From assembly GCA_014204435.1 (NCBI GenBank), contig JACHLF010000013.1, positions 1 to 64,000 of the forward strand: DNA of 64,000 nucleotides, written 5' to 3'. Positions 44,663-53,656 of this stretch are shown here, piece by piece (the first letter of the stretch is position 1; every line of letters begins with the position of its first letter). Made by a program: the position numbers and the translations under genes. The notes under the pieces are model-generated. The model was not told the origin of the DNA. It worked only from the letters and a program-made list of their open reading frames with translations, and did not search any database. The stretch is from Mycobacteroides chelonae. GTDB taxonomy: Bacteria; Actinomycetota; Actinomycetes; Mycobacteriales; Mycobacteriaceae.

Positions 44663-45457
44663 TCACACCTGCCAGGCGGGAGGACGCTTCTGCAGGAACG
44701 CCAACATGCCCTCCTGCGCCTCCGGCGAGACGAACAAACGCGCCGAGGTTTCGGTCAACTCGACTGCCCGCGCGTGGAAATCGGCGAGGATCGGTGCGGT
44801 GGTGAGCCTCTTCGATTCGGCCAGCCCCTGCGGTGAACCGAGCGCGATGTCATCCACCAACGACGTGACCGCCGCTTCGACGGCCTCGGGGCTGTCGACG
44901 GACGTGGTCACCAATCCGATCTCGGCGGCCACTCGAGCATCGAACTTCTCGCCGGTGACGAAGTAGCGTGCGGCTGCTCGTCCGGTGAGCCGGGGCAACA
45001 GTGTCAGCGAGATGATCGAGGGCGCCACGCCGATGCGCGCCTCGGTCAGAGCGAAGGTGCTTTCCGGTCCCGCCACTGCAATGTCTGCGGCGCCCACCAG
45101 GCCGAAGCCGCCGGCCCGCACATGGCCGTTCACCGCGACGACAACCGGCAGTGGCAGCTCCAGGATGTCGCGCAGCAACGCGGTGAGCTGGCCGGCCCGA
45201 TCCTTGGCGATGTCCTGGGGATCGGATGAAGCCCCTGTGCTTTCCGAGAGGTCGGCGCCCGCGCAGAAGGTGTTGCCGGTGTGGGAGAGCACCACGGCGC
45301 GCACCGTCTTGTCGGCTGCAGCCCGCTGCAGTCCCTCCCGCAGTTGTCGTACCAGCCCGCTGGACAACGCATTACGGTTGTGCGGCGAGTCGAGCGTCAG
45401 GCGGGCGGCGCGGCCCTCGATGTCGTACTGGACCAAGGTCCGGGATTCGTTCGCCAT
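44663..45457 (-). CDS. echA7: Enoyl-CoA hydratase/isomerase family protein
   Basis: A 264-residue crotonase-fold enzyme. NRNALSSGLVRQLREGLQRA and HTGNTFCAGADLSESTG form the CoA-binding/oxyanion region, and ALTEARIGVAPSIISLTLLP carries the second catalytic segment. In the operon it would hydrate a branched 3-methylglutaconyl- or isohexenylglutaconyl-type product of the carboxylase. Start ATG 45457 has AAAGGA nine bases upstream. It is the last gene of the run that corresponds to Rv0971c-Rv0976c. Confidence 0.9.
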   Translation of the reverse strand: MANESRTLVQYDIEGRAARLTLDSPHNRNALSSGLVRQLREGLQRAAADKTVRAVVLSHTGNTFCAGADLSESTGASSDPQDIAKDRAGQLTALLRDILELPLPVVVAVNGHVRAGGFGLVGAADIAVAGPESTFALTEARIGVAPSIISLTLLPRLTGRAAARYFVTGEKFDARVAAEIGLVTTSVDSPEAVEAAVTSLVDDIALGSPQGLAESKRLTTAPILADFHARAVELTETSARLFVSPEAQEGMLAFLQKRPPAWQV

Positions 45458-45473
45458 TCGGCGGGTCCTTTCC

Positions 45474-46643
45474 TTAGTACGAACGGGGCAGGCCAAGGGA
45501 CGTCTGCGCCACGAAGTTGAGGATCATCTCGCGGCTCACCGGGGCGATACGTCCGAAGCGTGACAGGTTCAACAGCGGTGCGACCCCGTATTCGGTGGTC
45601 AATCCGTTGCCGCCCAGCGATTGCACGGCGCGGTCGGCGGCACGGCACGCCACATCGGCGGCCGCGTACTTGGCCATGTTGGCCGCCTCGGCAGCACCCC
45701 AGTCGTCGCCGCAGTCGTAGAGCGTGGCGGCCTTCTGCATCATGAGTTTCGCCAACTCCAACTCGACCTTGATTTCGGCCAAGGGGTGGGCGATGGCCTG
45801 GTGCGCGCCGATCGGCGTCTTCCACACCTGGCGGGTCTTGACGTACTCGGTCGTCTTGTTCAGTGCGAGTCGGGTCAAACCAACGCCACTGGCGGCACCC
45901 ATGATTCGTTCCGGGTTCAGACCGGCGAATAGCTGCATCAGCGCGGCGTCCTCGGAGCCGACCAGCGCATCCCCGGGCACTCGCACATCATCCAGGAACA
46001 CCTGAAACTGCTGTTCTGGCAGCGTCAACTGCATGTCGATGGGGGTGTACTCGAACCCCTTGGTGTCGGTCGGCACGACGAACAGAGCCGGCTTGAGCTT
46101 GCCGGTCTTCGCCTCCTCGGTGCGGGCCACCACCAGCACCGCATTGGCCTCGTTGACGCCGGAGATGTACACCTTGCGTCCGTTGAGAATCCAGTCGCCA
46201 CCGTCGCGCTTGGCCGTGGTGATGATGTTGTGCGAGTTGGAGCCGGCGTCGGGCTCGGTGATCGCGAAGGCCATTTTGAAACTGCCCTCGGCCATTGCCG
46301 GGAGCCAGGCCTTCTTCTGCGCGTCGGTGCCGTATCGGGCGATGATGGTGGCATTGATGGCGGGGGAGACGACCATCAACAGCAGCGGACAGCCTGCGGC
46401 CGAAAGTTCCTCGAACACCAGTCCGAGCTCATACATGCCGGCGCCGCCGCCGCCGTACTCCTCCGGAATGTTGACGCCCAGGAAGCCGAGTTTTCCTGCT
46501 TCATCCCACAATTCAGCCAGCGGCTCGTGGGTCTTCGCCTTCTCCAGGTAATACTCGTGACCGTAGTTTGTGGCAAGAGCGGCGACGGCCTGACGCAATG
46601 CCTTGCGCTCGTCGGACTCGGTGTACGGGTTGATGACGGTCAT
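45474..46643 (-). CDS. fadE12: Acyl-CoA dehydrogenase (FadE12-like)
   Basis: A 389-residue FAD enzyme that desaturates acyl-CoA at C2-C3. It contains GGGGAGMYELGLVFEELSAA, MAFAITEPDAGSNSHNIITT (FAD/substrate motif), ILNGRKVYISGVNEANAVLV and the C-terminal signature AVQSLGGNGLTTEYGVAPLL. The likely catalytic base position falls in the latter region. The start overlaps the accA2 stop by 4 bp. A branched-chain substrate is suggested by the carboxylase partners. Confidence 0.92.
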   Translation of the reverse strand: MTVINPYTESDERKALRQAVAALATNYGHEYYLEKAKTHEPLAELWDEAGKLGFLGVNIPEEYGGGGAGMYELGLVFEELSAAGCPLLLMVVSPAINATIIARYGTDAQKKAWLPAMAEGSFKMAFAITEPDAGSNSHNIITTAKRDGGDWILNGRKVYISGVNEANAVLVVARTEEAKTGKLKPALFVVPTDTKGFEYTPIDMQLTLPEQQFQVFLDDVRVPGDALVGSEDAALMQLFAGLNPERIMGAASGVGLTRLALNKTTEYVKTRQVWKTPIGAHQAIAHPLAEIKVELELAKLMMQKAATLYDCGDDWGAAEAANMAKYAAADVACRAADRAVQSLGGNGLTTEYGVAPLLNLSRFGRIAPVSREMILNFVAQTSLGLPRSY

Positions 46644-48643
46644 GATGGCTCTCCTTTTGTGTTGGCCTCGGCGGCCAGCTGAGCAAGTACGGTTCCGAGC
46701 TCGACTTGTTGTCCCGGCTCGACATTGAGGATCTCGACAACGCCGTCGGCGGGCGCGACGATCGTGTGTTCCATCTTCATGGCCTCCAGCCAGACGATGG
46801 GCGTGCCGGCGATCACGGTGTCTCCCACCGCGGCACCTAGGCGCAGCACCACACCCGGCATCGGGGCGATGAGCGAGCCTGCCGCCACCTCGGTGCTGGG
46901 GTCGGTAAAACGGGGTACCACGGTCAACGCCACCGGACCGAGCGGGGAGTCGACGTCGACGGTGTCTCCGTAGCTGGAAACATGGAAACTGCGACGCACC
47001 CCGTCCAGGACAAGGGCTACATGATCTGTTGTGGCGGAGACCAACTCGATGGATGGCCAGTCTCCGTCGAGTTCCAGGCCGGAGCGGGTCAGCCGGTATC
47101 GGACGCTGTGGATGGCTCCGCCGCTGTCGCCGTACTCCTTGGTCTGGAATCCGGACGCCAGGTTGCGCCAGCCACTGGGAAGCGCGGCGCAGACCACCGC
47201 CGAGGCCCGATTCGCGGCCGCATGGGCAAGGGCCGCGGCAAGCGCCGAATACTGGTGCGCGGCTTCGTCGGCGAGGGGTTTAGCCAGGGTATCGAGCCCA
47301 TGCTTGTCCAGGAACGACGTGTCGGTGTCGCCGTCGAGGAACGACGGGTGACGCAACACATTGACCAACAGGTCACGGTTGGTGGTCAGCCCGTGTATCC
47401 GGGCACGCTCCAGCGTCGACGCCAATAGCCGCGCGGCCTCGGTGCGCGTCGGTGCGACCGTGATGACCTTGGCGAGCATCGGGTCGTAGTGCACCGACAC
47501 CACGCTGCCGTTGACGATGGTCGAGTCCAGGCGAACCCCATTGCGTCCCGGATGGCCGGGAACGTGAAATTCCGCGGTGGCACCGGGTATGTCGAAGCGC
47601 TGCACGGTGCCGCTTTGGGGCTGCCACCCCGCCGCGGGATTTTCCGCGTACAGGCGAGCCTCGATCGAGTGGCCATGAATGGCAGGGGGCTCGGCGGGCA
47701 GCTCGCCGCCGTCCGCCACGTGGATCTGCAGTGCGACCAGGTCCAGCCCGGTGGTGCACTCGGTCACCGGATGCTCCACCTGCAGACGGGTGTTCATCTC
47801 CAGAAAGAAGAACTCGCCGTCCTCGGTGGCCAGGAATTCCATGGTCCCGGCACCGACGTATCCGATGGTCGCGGCGGCGGTACGCGATGCCTCGAACAGG
47901 CGCTCACGCATGCCGTTGATTCGGGTCACCAAGGGTGAGGGGGCCTCCTCGATGACCTTCTGATGACGGCGCTGGATGGAACATTCACGCTCGCCGACGG
48001 CCCACACCGTGCCGTGGGTATCGGCCATCACCTGCACCTCGATGTGCCGGCCGGTGCCCAGGTAGCGTTCGCAGAAGACGGTCGGATCGCCGAAAGCGGC
48101 CTGGGCTTCTCGTTGTGCGGCAGCGATTTCGCCAGGAAGCTTGCCGAGTTCGGAGACGATGCGCATACCGCGCCCGCCGCCGCCGGCGGAGGCCTTCACA
48201 AGCACCGGGAGCTGCGCCGCGGTCACGGAGTCCGGGTTCAGCTGACCGAGCACGGGCACCCCCGCCGCATCCATGAGCTTCTTGGACTCGATCTTCGAAC
48301 CCATCGACTCGATGGCGGCGACCGGCGGGCCTATCCAGGCCAGACCGGCATCGGCCACCGCTCGCGCGAAATCGGCATTTTCGGAAAGGAACCCGTAGCC
48401 GGGATGGATGGCGTCGGCACCGGCCGCCTTGGCCGCGGCGATGATGAGCTCACCGCGCAGATAGGTCTCGGCACTGGAGGTGCCCGGCAGGTGGACTGCG
48501 GCGTCGGCCTCGGACACATGGGGGCTGTCGGCGTCAGCGTCCGAGTAGACGGCGACGGTGCCCAACCCGAGCTTGCGGCAGGTGGCGAAGACGCGGCGGG
48601 CGATCTCGCCGCGGTTGGCGACCAGAACGGAGGTGATAGTCAT
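46640..48643 (-). CDS. accA2: Acyl-CoA carboxylase alpha chain (biotin carboxylase + BCCP)
   Basis: A 667-residue biotinylated subunit. The biotin carboxylase domain shows TITSVLVANRGEIARRVFAT, AIHPGYGFLSENADFARAVA, the ATP-grasp KASAGGGGRGMRIV, and EMNTRLQVEHPVTECTTGLD. The biotin carrier domain at the end has VIAGTPIVWLEAMKMEHTIV with the biotinyl Lys in AMKM. The central BT-type linker is present. Start ATG 48643 is chosen; the open frame to 48709 lies inside accD2. It pairs with AccD2, encoded 13 bp upstream. Confidence 0.94.
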   Translation of the reverse strand: MTITSVLVANRGEIARRVFATCRKLGLGTVAVYSDADADSPHVSEADAAVHLPGTSSAETYLRGELIIAAAKAAGADAIHPGYGFLSENADFARAVADAGLAWIGPPVAAIESMGSKIESKKLMDAAGVPVLGQLNPDSVTAAQLPVLVKASAGGGGRGMRIVSELGKLPGEIAAAQREAQAAFGDPTVFCERYLGTGRHIEVQVMADTHGTVWAVGERECSIQRRHQKVIEEAPSPLVTRINGMRERLFEASRTAAATIGYVGAGTMEFLATEDGEFFFLEMNTRLQVEHPVTECTTGLDLVALQIHVADGGELPAEPPAIHGHSIEARLYAENPAAGWQPQSGTVQRFDIPGATAEFHVPGHPGRNGVRLDSTIVNGSVVSVHYDPMLAKVITVAPTRTEAARLLASTLERARIHGLTTNRDLLVNVLRHPSFLDGDTDTSFLDKHGLDTLAKPLADEAAHQYSALAAALAHAAANRASAVVCAALPSGWRNLASGFQTKEYGDSGGAIHSVRYRLTRSGLELDGDWPSIELVSATTDHVALVLDGVRRSFHVSSYGDTVDVDSPLGPVALTVVPRFTDPSTEVAAGSLIAPMPGVVLRLGAAVGDTVIAGTPIVWLEAMKMEHTIVAPADGVVEILNVEPGQQVELGTVLAQLAAEANTKGEPS

Positions 48644-48656
48644 CGGATTCCTAACC

Positions 48657-50252
48657 TCACATCCGGAAGACGCCGAAGTTCGACGTCCCCTCGATGGGTC
48701 CATTGGCAATGGCGGACAGGCACATACCGAGCACTGCCCGGGTGTCGCGGGGATCGATCACCCCGTCGTCGTACAGCCGCCCGGACATGAACATGGGTAG
48801 CGACTCGGCCTCGATCTGTGCCTCGATGGCCGCCTTCATCGCGGCATCGGCGTCCTCGTTGACGGTCTGACCCCGTGCCGCCGCGGCGGCACGGCTGACG
48901 ATGGAGATGACGCCCGCCAGCTGAGTGCCGCCCATCACCGCCGACTTGGCGCTGGGCCAAGCGAACAGGAAGCGAGGGTCATACGCGCGGCCACACATGC
49001 CGTAATGCCCGGCGCCGTAGGAGGCGCCGACGATCAGGGACAGATGCGGAACGGTTGAGTTCGACACGGCATTGATCATCATCGAGCCGTGCTTGATCAT
49101 GCCGCCCTCTTCGTATTCCTTGCCCACCATATAGCCGGTGGTGTTGTGCACGAAGAGAAGTGGCGTGTTGGTCTGATTGGCCAACTGGATGAACTGGGTG
49201 GCCTTCTGTGCCTCCTCGCTGAAGAGCACCCCGCGCGCGTTGGCCAGGATTCCGATCGGGTACCCGTGCAGCCGGGCCCAGCCGGTCACGAGCGAGGAGC
49301 CGTACTGCTCCTTGAACTCGTCGAACTCGGAACCGTCCACGATCCGTGCGATGACCTCGCGCGGATCGAACGGGATGCGTAGATCCCCGGGCACGATCCC
49401 GATGAGCTCCTCTTGGGCGGCGACCGGTTCGATCACCGCCGCGGGCTTGGGACCCTTCTTCACCCAGTTCAGGCGTGACACGATCTGCCGGCCCAGGCGC
49501 ACGGCGTCCTGTTCGTCGACCGCCAGGTAGTCGCCCAAACCGGAAACACGCGAGTGCATTTCGGCGCCACCCAGGGATTCGTCGTCGGACTCCTCGCCGG
49601 TCGCCATCTTGACCAGCGGCGGGCCGGCCAGGAACACCTTGGAGCGCTCCTTGATCATCACCACGTGATCGGACATACCGGGGATGTAGGCGCCACCGGC
49701 GGTCGAGTTGCCGAAGACCAGGGCGATCGTCGGTATGCCCGCAGCCGAGAGCCGAGTGAGATCGCGGAACATCTGCCCGCCGGGGACGAAGACTTCCTTC
49801 TGGGTGGGTAGGTCCGCGCCGCCGGATTCCACCAGTGAGATCACGGGTAGCCGGTTTTTGAAGGCAATATCGTTGGCCCGCAGCACCTTGCGCAGTGTCC
49901 AGGGATTGCTGGTGCCACCCTTGACGGTGGGGTCGTTGGCCACGATCATGCACTCGACACCCTCGACCACGCCGATGCCGGTGACCAGCGAGGCGCCGAC
50001 GGTGAAATCGCTGCCCCACGCTGCGAGCGGACACAGCTCCAGGAATGGGGAGTCGGGGTCGATCAGCAGCTCGATGCGCTCTCGTGCCAGCAGCTTGCCG
50101 CGTTCGTGGTGTCGGGCAACGTATTTGTCACCGCCCCCGGCCAGAGCCTTCGCGGTCTCGGCATTGACCTCGGCCAGCTTGATCTGCATGGCCTCGGCCG
50201 CGGCCACGTATTCGGGCGAGTTGGTGTTGACGGCGGTGCGCAGGATGGTCAT
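48657..50252 (-). CDS. accD2: Acyl-CoA carboxylase beta chain (carboxyltransferase)
   Basis: A 531-residue carboxyltransferase subunit of the methylcrotonyl/geranyl-CoA type. N-terminal half: RHHERGKLLARERIELLIDP, ISLVESGGADLPTQKEVFVP, FGNSTAGGAYIPGMSDHVVM. C-terminal half: NTPLLFVHNTTGYMVGKEYE, VGASYGAGHYGMCGRAYDP and FAWPSAKSAVMGG. The HNTTGYMVG motif is typical of 3-methylcrotonyl- or geranyl-CoA carboxylases rather than acetyl/propionyl types. The start overlaps the fadE13 stop by 4 bp. Confidence 0.94.
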   Translation of the reverse strand: MTILRTAVNTNSPEYVAAAEAMQIKLAEVNAETAKALAGGGDKYVARHHERGKLLARERIELLIDPDSPFLELCPLAAWGSDFTVGASLVTGIGVVEGVECMIVANDPTVKGGTSNPWTLRKVLRANDIAFKNRLPVISLVESGGADLPTQKEVFVPGGQMFRDLTRLSAAGIPTIALVFGNSTAGGAYIPGMSDHVVMIKERSKVFLAGPPLVKMATGEESDDESLGGAEMHSRVSGLGDYLAVDEQDAVRLGRQIVSRLNWVKKGPKPAAVIEPVAAQEELIGIVPGDLRIPFDPREVIARIVDGSEFDEFKEQYGSSLVTGWARLHGYPIGILANARGVLFSEEAQKATQFIQLANQTNTPLLFVHNTTGYMVGKEYEEGGMIKHGSMMINAVSNSTVPHLSLIVGASYGAGHYGMCGRAYDPRFLFAWPSAKSAVMGGTQLAGVISIVSRAAAAARGQTVNEDADAAMKAAIEAQIEAESLPMFMSGRLYDDGVIDPRDTRAVLGMCLSAIANGPIEGTSNFGVFRM

Positions 50253-51397
50253 GACTGGTACCCCAAGAGCTTGGCGGCCAGCGAGGTGAGGATCTCCGTG
50301 GTGCCGCCACCGATCCCGATGATGCGCATATCGCGGTACTGGCGTTCGATCTCGCTCTCGGACATGTACCCCATGCCTCCGAACAACTGTACGCCCTGGT
50401 GGGCCACCCATTCACCGGCCTCCACGGCGGTGTTCTTGGCAAAGCAGACTTCGGCGATCAGGTTGGTCTCGCCGGCGATCGCACGGTCGACCAGTGCATG
50501 CGTGTACACCCGCGCGACATCGACACGGCGTGCCATCTCCGCGAGTGTGTTCTGCACGGACTGTCGGGAAATGAGCGGGCGTCCAAAGGTTTCCCGGTTC
50601 CGGCACCATTCCACCGTCAGGTCCAGGCAGCGCTGCGCGCTCGCGTATGCCTGGGCTGCAAGACCGATGCGTTCCGATACGAAAGCGCCGGCAATCTGTG
50701 CGAAGCCGGTGTTCTCGGCGCCCACCAGGTTCTCGGCGGGGACGCGCACGTCGGTGAAGGACAGCTCGGCGGTGTCCGAGGAGCGCCAGCCCATCTTCTC
50801 CAGACGGCGGGCCACCTCGAATCCCGGTGTGTCCTTGTCGATCAGCAGCAGCGAGACCCCTGCCGCGCCCGGTCCGCCGGTGCGGACCGCTGTCACCACA
50901 TAGTCGGCGCGCACGCCGGACGTGATGAAGGTCTTGGCGCCGTTGACGATGTAGTGATCGCCATCCCGCTTGGCCGATGTGGTCAGGTGCCCGACATCGG
51001 ACCCGCCGCCGGGCTCGGTGATGGCCAGCGAGCCGATCAGGTCACCGGCCAGGGTGGGCTTCACATAGTTGTCGATGAGCCGCTGATCCCCGGAGGCGAT
51101 CATGTGCGGTGTGGAGATTCCGCAGGTGAACAGGGAGGCAAACACACCACCGGGCACGCCCGCGTAATGCAGTTCCTCACACACGATCACCGGGTCGATG
51201 GCATCGCCGCCCCCGCCGCCGACCTCCTCGGGCGAGCCCGGCCCGAGCAAGCCTAAATCGCCTGCCTTGCGGTGCAATTCGCGGGGGAGCAGGCCCTCAC
51301 GTTCCCACTCGGTGACATTCGGCAGGATCTCGCGCTCGGCGAAGTCGCGCACCGTCTCCCGAAGCGCCTTACGCTCGGGCGTGTTCCAAGAATTCAC
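50249..51397 (-). CDS. fadE13: Acyl-CoA dehydrogenase (FadE13-like)
   Basis: A 382-residue acyl-CoA dehydrogenase. It shows LGLLGPGSPEEVGGGGGDAI, GSLAITEPGGGSDVGHLTTS, FITSGVRADYVVTAVRTGGP and the C-terminal QLFGGMGYMSESEIERQYRD. GTG 51397 (NSWNTPERKALRETV) matches the remembered start of M. tuberculosis FadE13 and has AAGGA at good distance; GTG 51406 overlaps the upstream stop. Together with FadE12 it gives the operon two dehydrogenases around one carboxylase. Confidence 0.92.
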   Translation of the reverse strand: MNSWNTPERKALRETVRDFAEREILPNVTEWEREGLLPRELHRKAGDLGLLGPGSPEEVGGGGGDAIDPVIVCEELHYAGVPGGVFASLFTCGISTPHMIASGDQRLIDNYVKPTLAGDLIGSLAITEPGGGSDVGHLTTSAKRDGDHYIVNGAKTFITSGVRADYVVTAVRTGGPGAAGVSLLLIDKDTPGFEVARRLEKMGWRSSDTAELSFTDVRVPAENLVGAENTGFAQIAGAFVSERIGLAAQAYASAQRCLDLTVEWCRNRETFGRPLISRQSVQNTLAEMARRVDVARVYTHALVDRAIAGETNLIAEVCFAKNTAVEAGEWVAHQGVQLFGGMGYMSESEIERQYRDMRIIGIGGGTTEILTSLAAKLLGYQS

Positions 51398-51402
51398 GGC
51401 GG

Positions 51403-53109
51403 TCACTTTCCTTCTAACAGGGATTCGGGGATGTCGATCTCGCGGGAACGCAACCATTCGCCAATGCCTTTGGCCTGCGGGTCAAACCGGGCCTGATAGG
51501 CCACACCCTTGCCGAGGATTCCTTGGATGACGAAGTTCACGGCCCGAAGCTTGGGCAGTAGATAGCGTGCAATCTCCAATTGTTCGGTTTCCGGTAACAG
51601 CTCTCGCAGCGTGTCAACCGTCAAAGCATGTGCAAGCCAACGATATTCCTCGTAGGTGCGGACCCAGACACCGACGTTGGCGCTGCCGCCCTTGTCGCCA
51701 CTACGGGCTCCGGCGATGGTTCCCAGGGGAACCCGACGGACCGACCCGGTGGGCAGCGGCTCGGGCAGTGCGGTCGCGGGAGCATCGGCGAGCGGCAGCG
51801 TCTGTGAGGCCTGCGCGATGTCGATCCGGGAACCGTCGGCGAGCACCGCCACATGCGGAACCTTCTCCGCGGGCACATATCCCGGAGTGAACACGCCGTA
51901 CGGCTCGCCCTCCTTGGGGGGTGTGGTGACGTGGAAGCCGGGGTAGCTCGCCAGGGCCAGCTCCACCGCGGCGTTGGAGAACTGGCGGCCGACCTTGTTG
52001 GGGTCGGAGTCGCGCACCATGACGTGCAGCAGTGCGCTGGCGGCCTGCTCGGTGTCGGCGTTCGGGTGATCGGTGCGGCCCAGAGTCCACTGAATGTCCT
52101 CGGGCGCCGAGGTCATCGAAGACTCCAGCTGCTTGCGGGTCAGGTCTGCCTTGGCGTCGATATCGAGACCGGTCAACACGAACGTCATCTGGTTACGGAA
52201 GCCGCCCAAGGCATTCAGCGATACCTTGAGGTCCGGTGGCGGCGCCTCGCCCGTCACGCCCGAGACGCGTACTCGGTCCGGGCCCTCCTGGCTCAGCTCG
52301 ATGCTGTCGATCCGGGTGGTCACATCCGGGTTGGCGTACCGGCCCCCGGTGATCTCGTAGAGCAGCTGTGCGGTGACGGTGCCCACGCTGACCGCGCCGC
52401 CGGTACCCGCGTGTTTGGTGATCACGCAGGATCCGTCCTCGTGCACCTCGGCCAGCGGGAAGCCGGCATGTGAGAGGTCCGCGATCTCGGTGAAGAAGGC
52501 GTAGTTGCCTCCGGTGGCCTGGGTGCCGCACTCGATGATGTGGCCGGCGGCGACAGCACCGGCGAGCCTGTCGTAGTCGTCGCGGCGCCACCCGAAGTGC
52601 GCGGCGGCGGGACCGACGATCACCGAGGCGTCGGTCACCCGGCCGGTGACCACGACCTCGGCGCCGGAATTGAGGCATTCGACGATGCCCCAGGCGCCGA
52701 GGTAGGCATTGGCGGTCAGCGGTGAACCCAGTCCGAGCTCCGCGGCGCGGGGTAGTAGGTCGTCGCCCTCGACGTGCGCGACGTTGGTGGGGATGCCGAG
52801 TTTCTCGGAGAGCGCCCGGATGGCGTCCGCCAGACCCGCGGGGTTGAGTCCGCCGGCGTTCGCGACGATCTTCACGCCCTTGTCCTGGGCCAGGCCGAGG
52901 CACTGCTCGAGCTGGCGCAGGAAGGTCTTGGCGTAGCCGCGCTCGGGAGCCTTGGCACGGTCGCGGCCGAGGATGAGCATCGTCAGCTCGGCCAGATAGT
53001 CGCCGGTCAGATAGTCGAGCTCGCCGCCGGTGAGCATCTCGTACATGGCCGATATTCGGTCCCCGTAAAAGCCTGAACAGTTTCCGATTCGTACCGGCGC
53101 AGTGGTCAC
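51403..53109 (-). CDS. AtuA/DUF1446 family protein (Rv0976c-like)
   Basis: A 568-residue protein with an AtuA core (VRIGNCSGFYGDRISAMYEM, VKIVANAGGLNPAGLADAIR, VVTGRVTDASVIVGPAAAHF, CGTQATGGNYAFF) and a C-terminal AtuA-like ferredoxin-fold domain (GARSGDKGGSANVGVWVRT). AtuA is required for acyclic terpene (citronellol) use in Pseudomonas, where it accompanies geranyl-CoA carboxylase. It is first in the six-gene operon, started by GTG with GAGAGGA upstream, and supports a role in methyl-branched or terpenoid acyl-CoA catabolism. Its biochemical reaction is not known. Confidence 0.88.
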   Translation of the reverse strand: MTTAPVRIGNCSGFYGDRISAMYEMLTGGELDYLTGDYLAELTMLILGRDRAKAPERGYAKTFLRQLEQCLGLAQDKGVKIVANAGGLNPAGLADAIRALSEKLGIPTNVAHVEGDDLLPRAAELGLGSPLTANAYLGAWGIVECLNSGAEVVVTGRVTDASVIVGPAAAHFGWRRDDYDRLAGAVAAGHIIECGTQATGGNYAFFTEIADLSHAGFPLAEVHEDGSCVITKHAGTGGAVSVGTVTAQLLYEITGGRYANPDVTTRIDSIELSQEGPDRVRVSGVTGEAPPPDLKVSLNALGGFRNQMTFVLTGLDIDAKADLTRKQLESSMTSAPEDIQWTLGRTDHPNADTEQAASALLHVMVRDSDPNKVGRQFSNAAVELALASYPGFHVTTPPKEGEPYGVFTPGYVPAEKVPHVAVLADGSRIDIAQASQTLPLADAPATALPEPLPTGSVRRVPLGTIAGARSGDKGGSANVGVWVRTYEEYRWLAHALTVDTLRELLPETEQLEIARYLLPKLRAVNFVIQGILGKGVAYQARFDPQAKGIGEWLRSREIDIPESLLEGK

Positions 53110-53187
53110 GGTGGTCCTCTCGAGGTCGGTATCGACTGCTCGTGCGCTGCTAAATTACCCCACCCCTCGAAACGTCAATCGAGTGGT

Positions 53188-53203
53188 CCAACCAAGTGGT
53201 TGG
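53188..53203. promoter_or_regulatory. 16-bp palindrome CCAACCA-AG-TGGTTGG upstream of the catabolic operon
   Basis: A perfect 7-bp inverted repeat with a 2-bp centre lies 79 bp before the AtuA-like gene, in the 313-bp gap 53110-53422 that separates the operon from divergent rpmF. Its form and place suggest a TetR- or MerR-type operator. No regulator is encoded beside it. Confidence 0.5.
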
Positions 53204-53422
53204 CCGAGCCCTGGCAGCCCCGTCGACACGCCGTCTTATGGTGAGAAAATGCGAAAAGCATCCGCCGCGACGCGGCGTGTCGGCGCGGATTGAATGGGGC
53301 AAATTTGCAGCTCATGTCCGCTACCGGCTATCGTGTCCTGATTGTCGCTCGTTGCGCCCAACATGTTGGCGCGGCGCGGACGAATGACACAGAAACCTGA
53401 GAAATAAGGAGAGGGCGCGACC

Positions 53423-53596
53423 ATGGCCGTCCCCAAGCGGAGAATGTCCCGCTCGAACACCCGTAGCCGGCGCTCGCAGTGGAAGGCCACCGCCACTGAG
53501 CTGGTCAACGTCACTGTCGGCGGACAGAACCACAAGGTTCCCCGTCGTCTGCTCAAGGCTGCCCGCCTCGGGCTCATCGATCTCGACCGTCGCTGA
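53423..53596 (+). CDS. rpmF: 50S ribosomal protein L32 (zinc-free type)
   Basis: A 57-residue ribosomal protein, too short for a 60-codon cut-off. It begins MAVPKRRMSRSNTRSRRSQW and ends KVPRRLLKAARLGLIDLDRR. The four-cysteine zinc ribbon of many L32 proteins is absent, as in other mycobacteria, so this is a C-minus form. The start has AAGGAGAGGG upstream. Its location before mprA matches Rv0979A. Confidence 0.97.
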   Translation: MAVPKRRMSRSNTRSRRSQWKATATELVNVTVGGQNHKVPRRLLKAARLGLIDLDRR

Positions 53597-53613
53597 ACGC
53601 GCCGGGACTGAAT

Positions 53614-53639
53614 CTCAGGCATCCTCAGTAATATCTCAG
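53614..53639 (+). promoter_or_regulatory. Three phased CTCAG boxes (MprA-type) before mprA
   Basis: CTCAG occurs at 53614-53618, 53624-53628 and 53635-53639, spaced 10 and 11 bp, so all face one side of the helix. M. tuberculosis MprA binds loosely conserved CTCAG-containing direct repeats upstream of its own operon. Autoregulation of mprAB is therefore expected. Confidence 0.7.
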
Positions 53640-53656
53640 CCGCACGGTTAACACTG

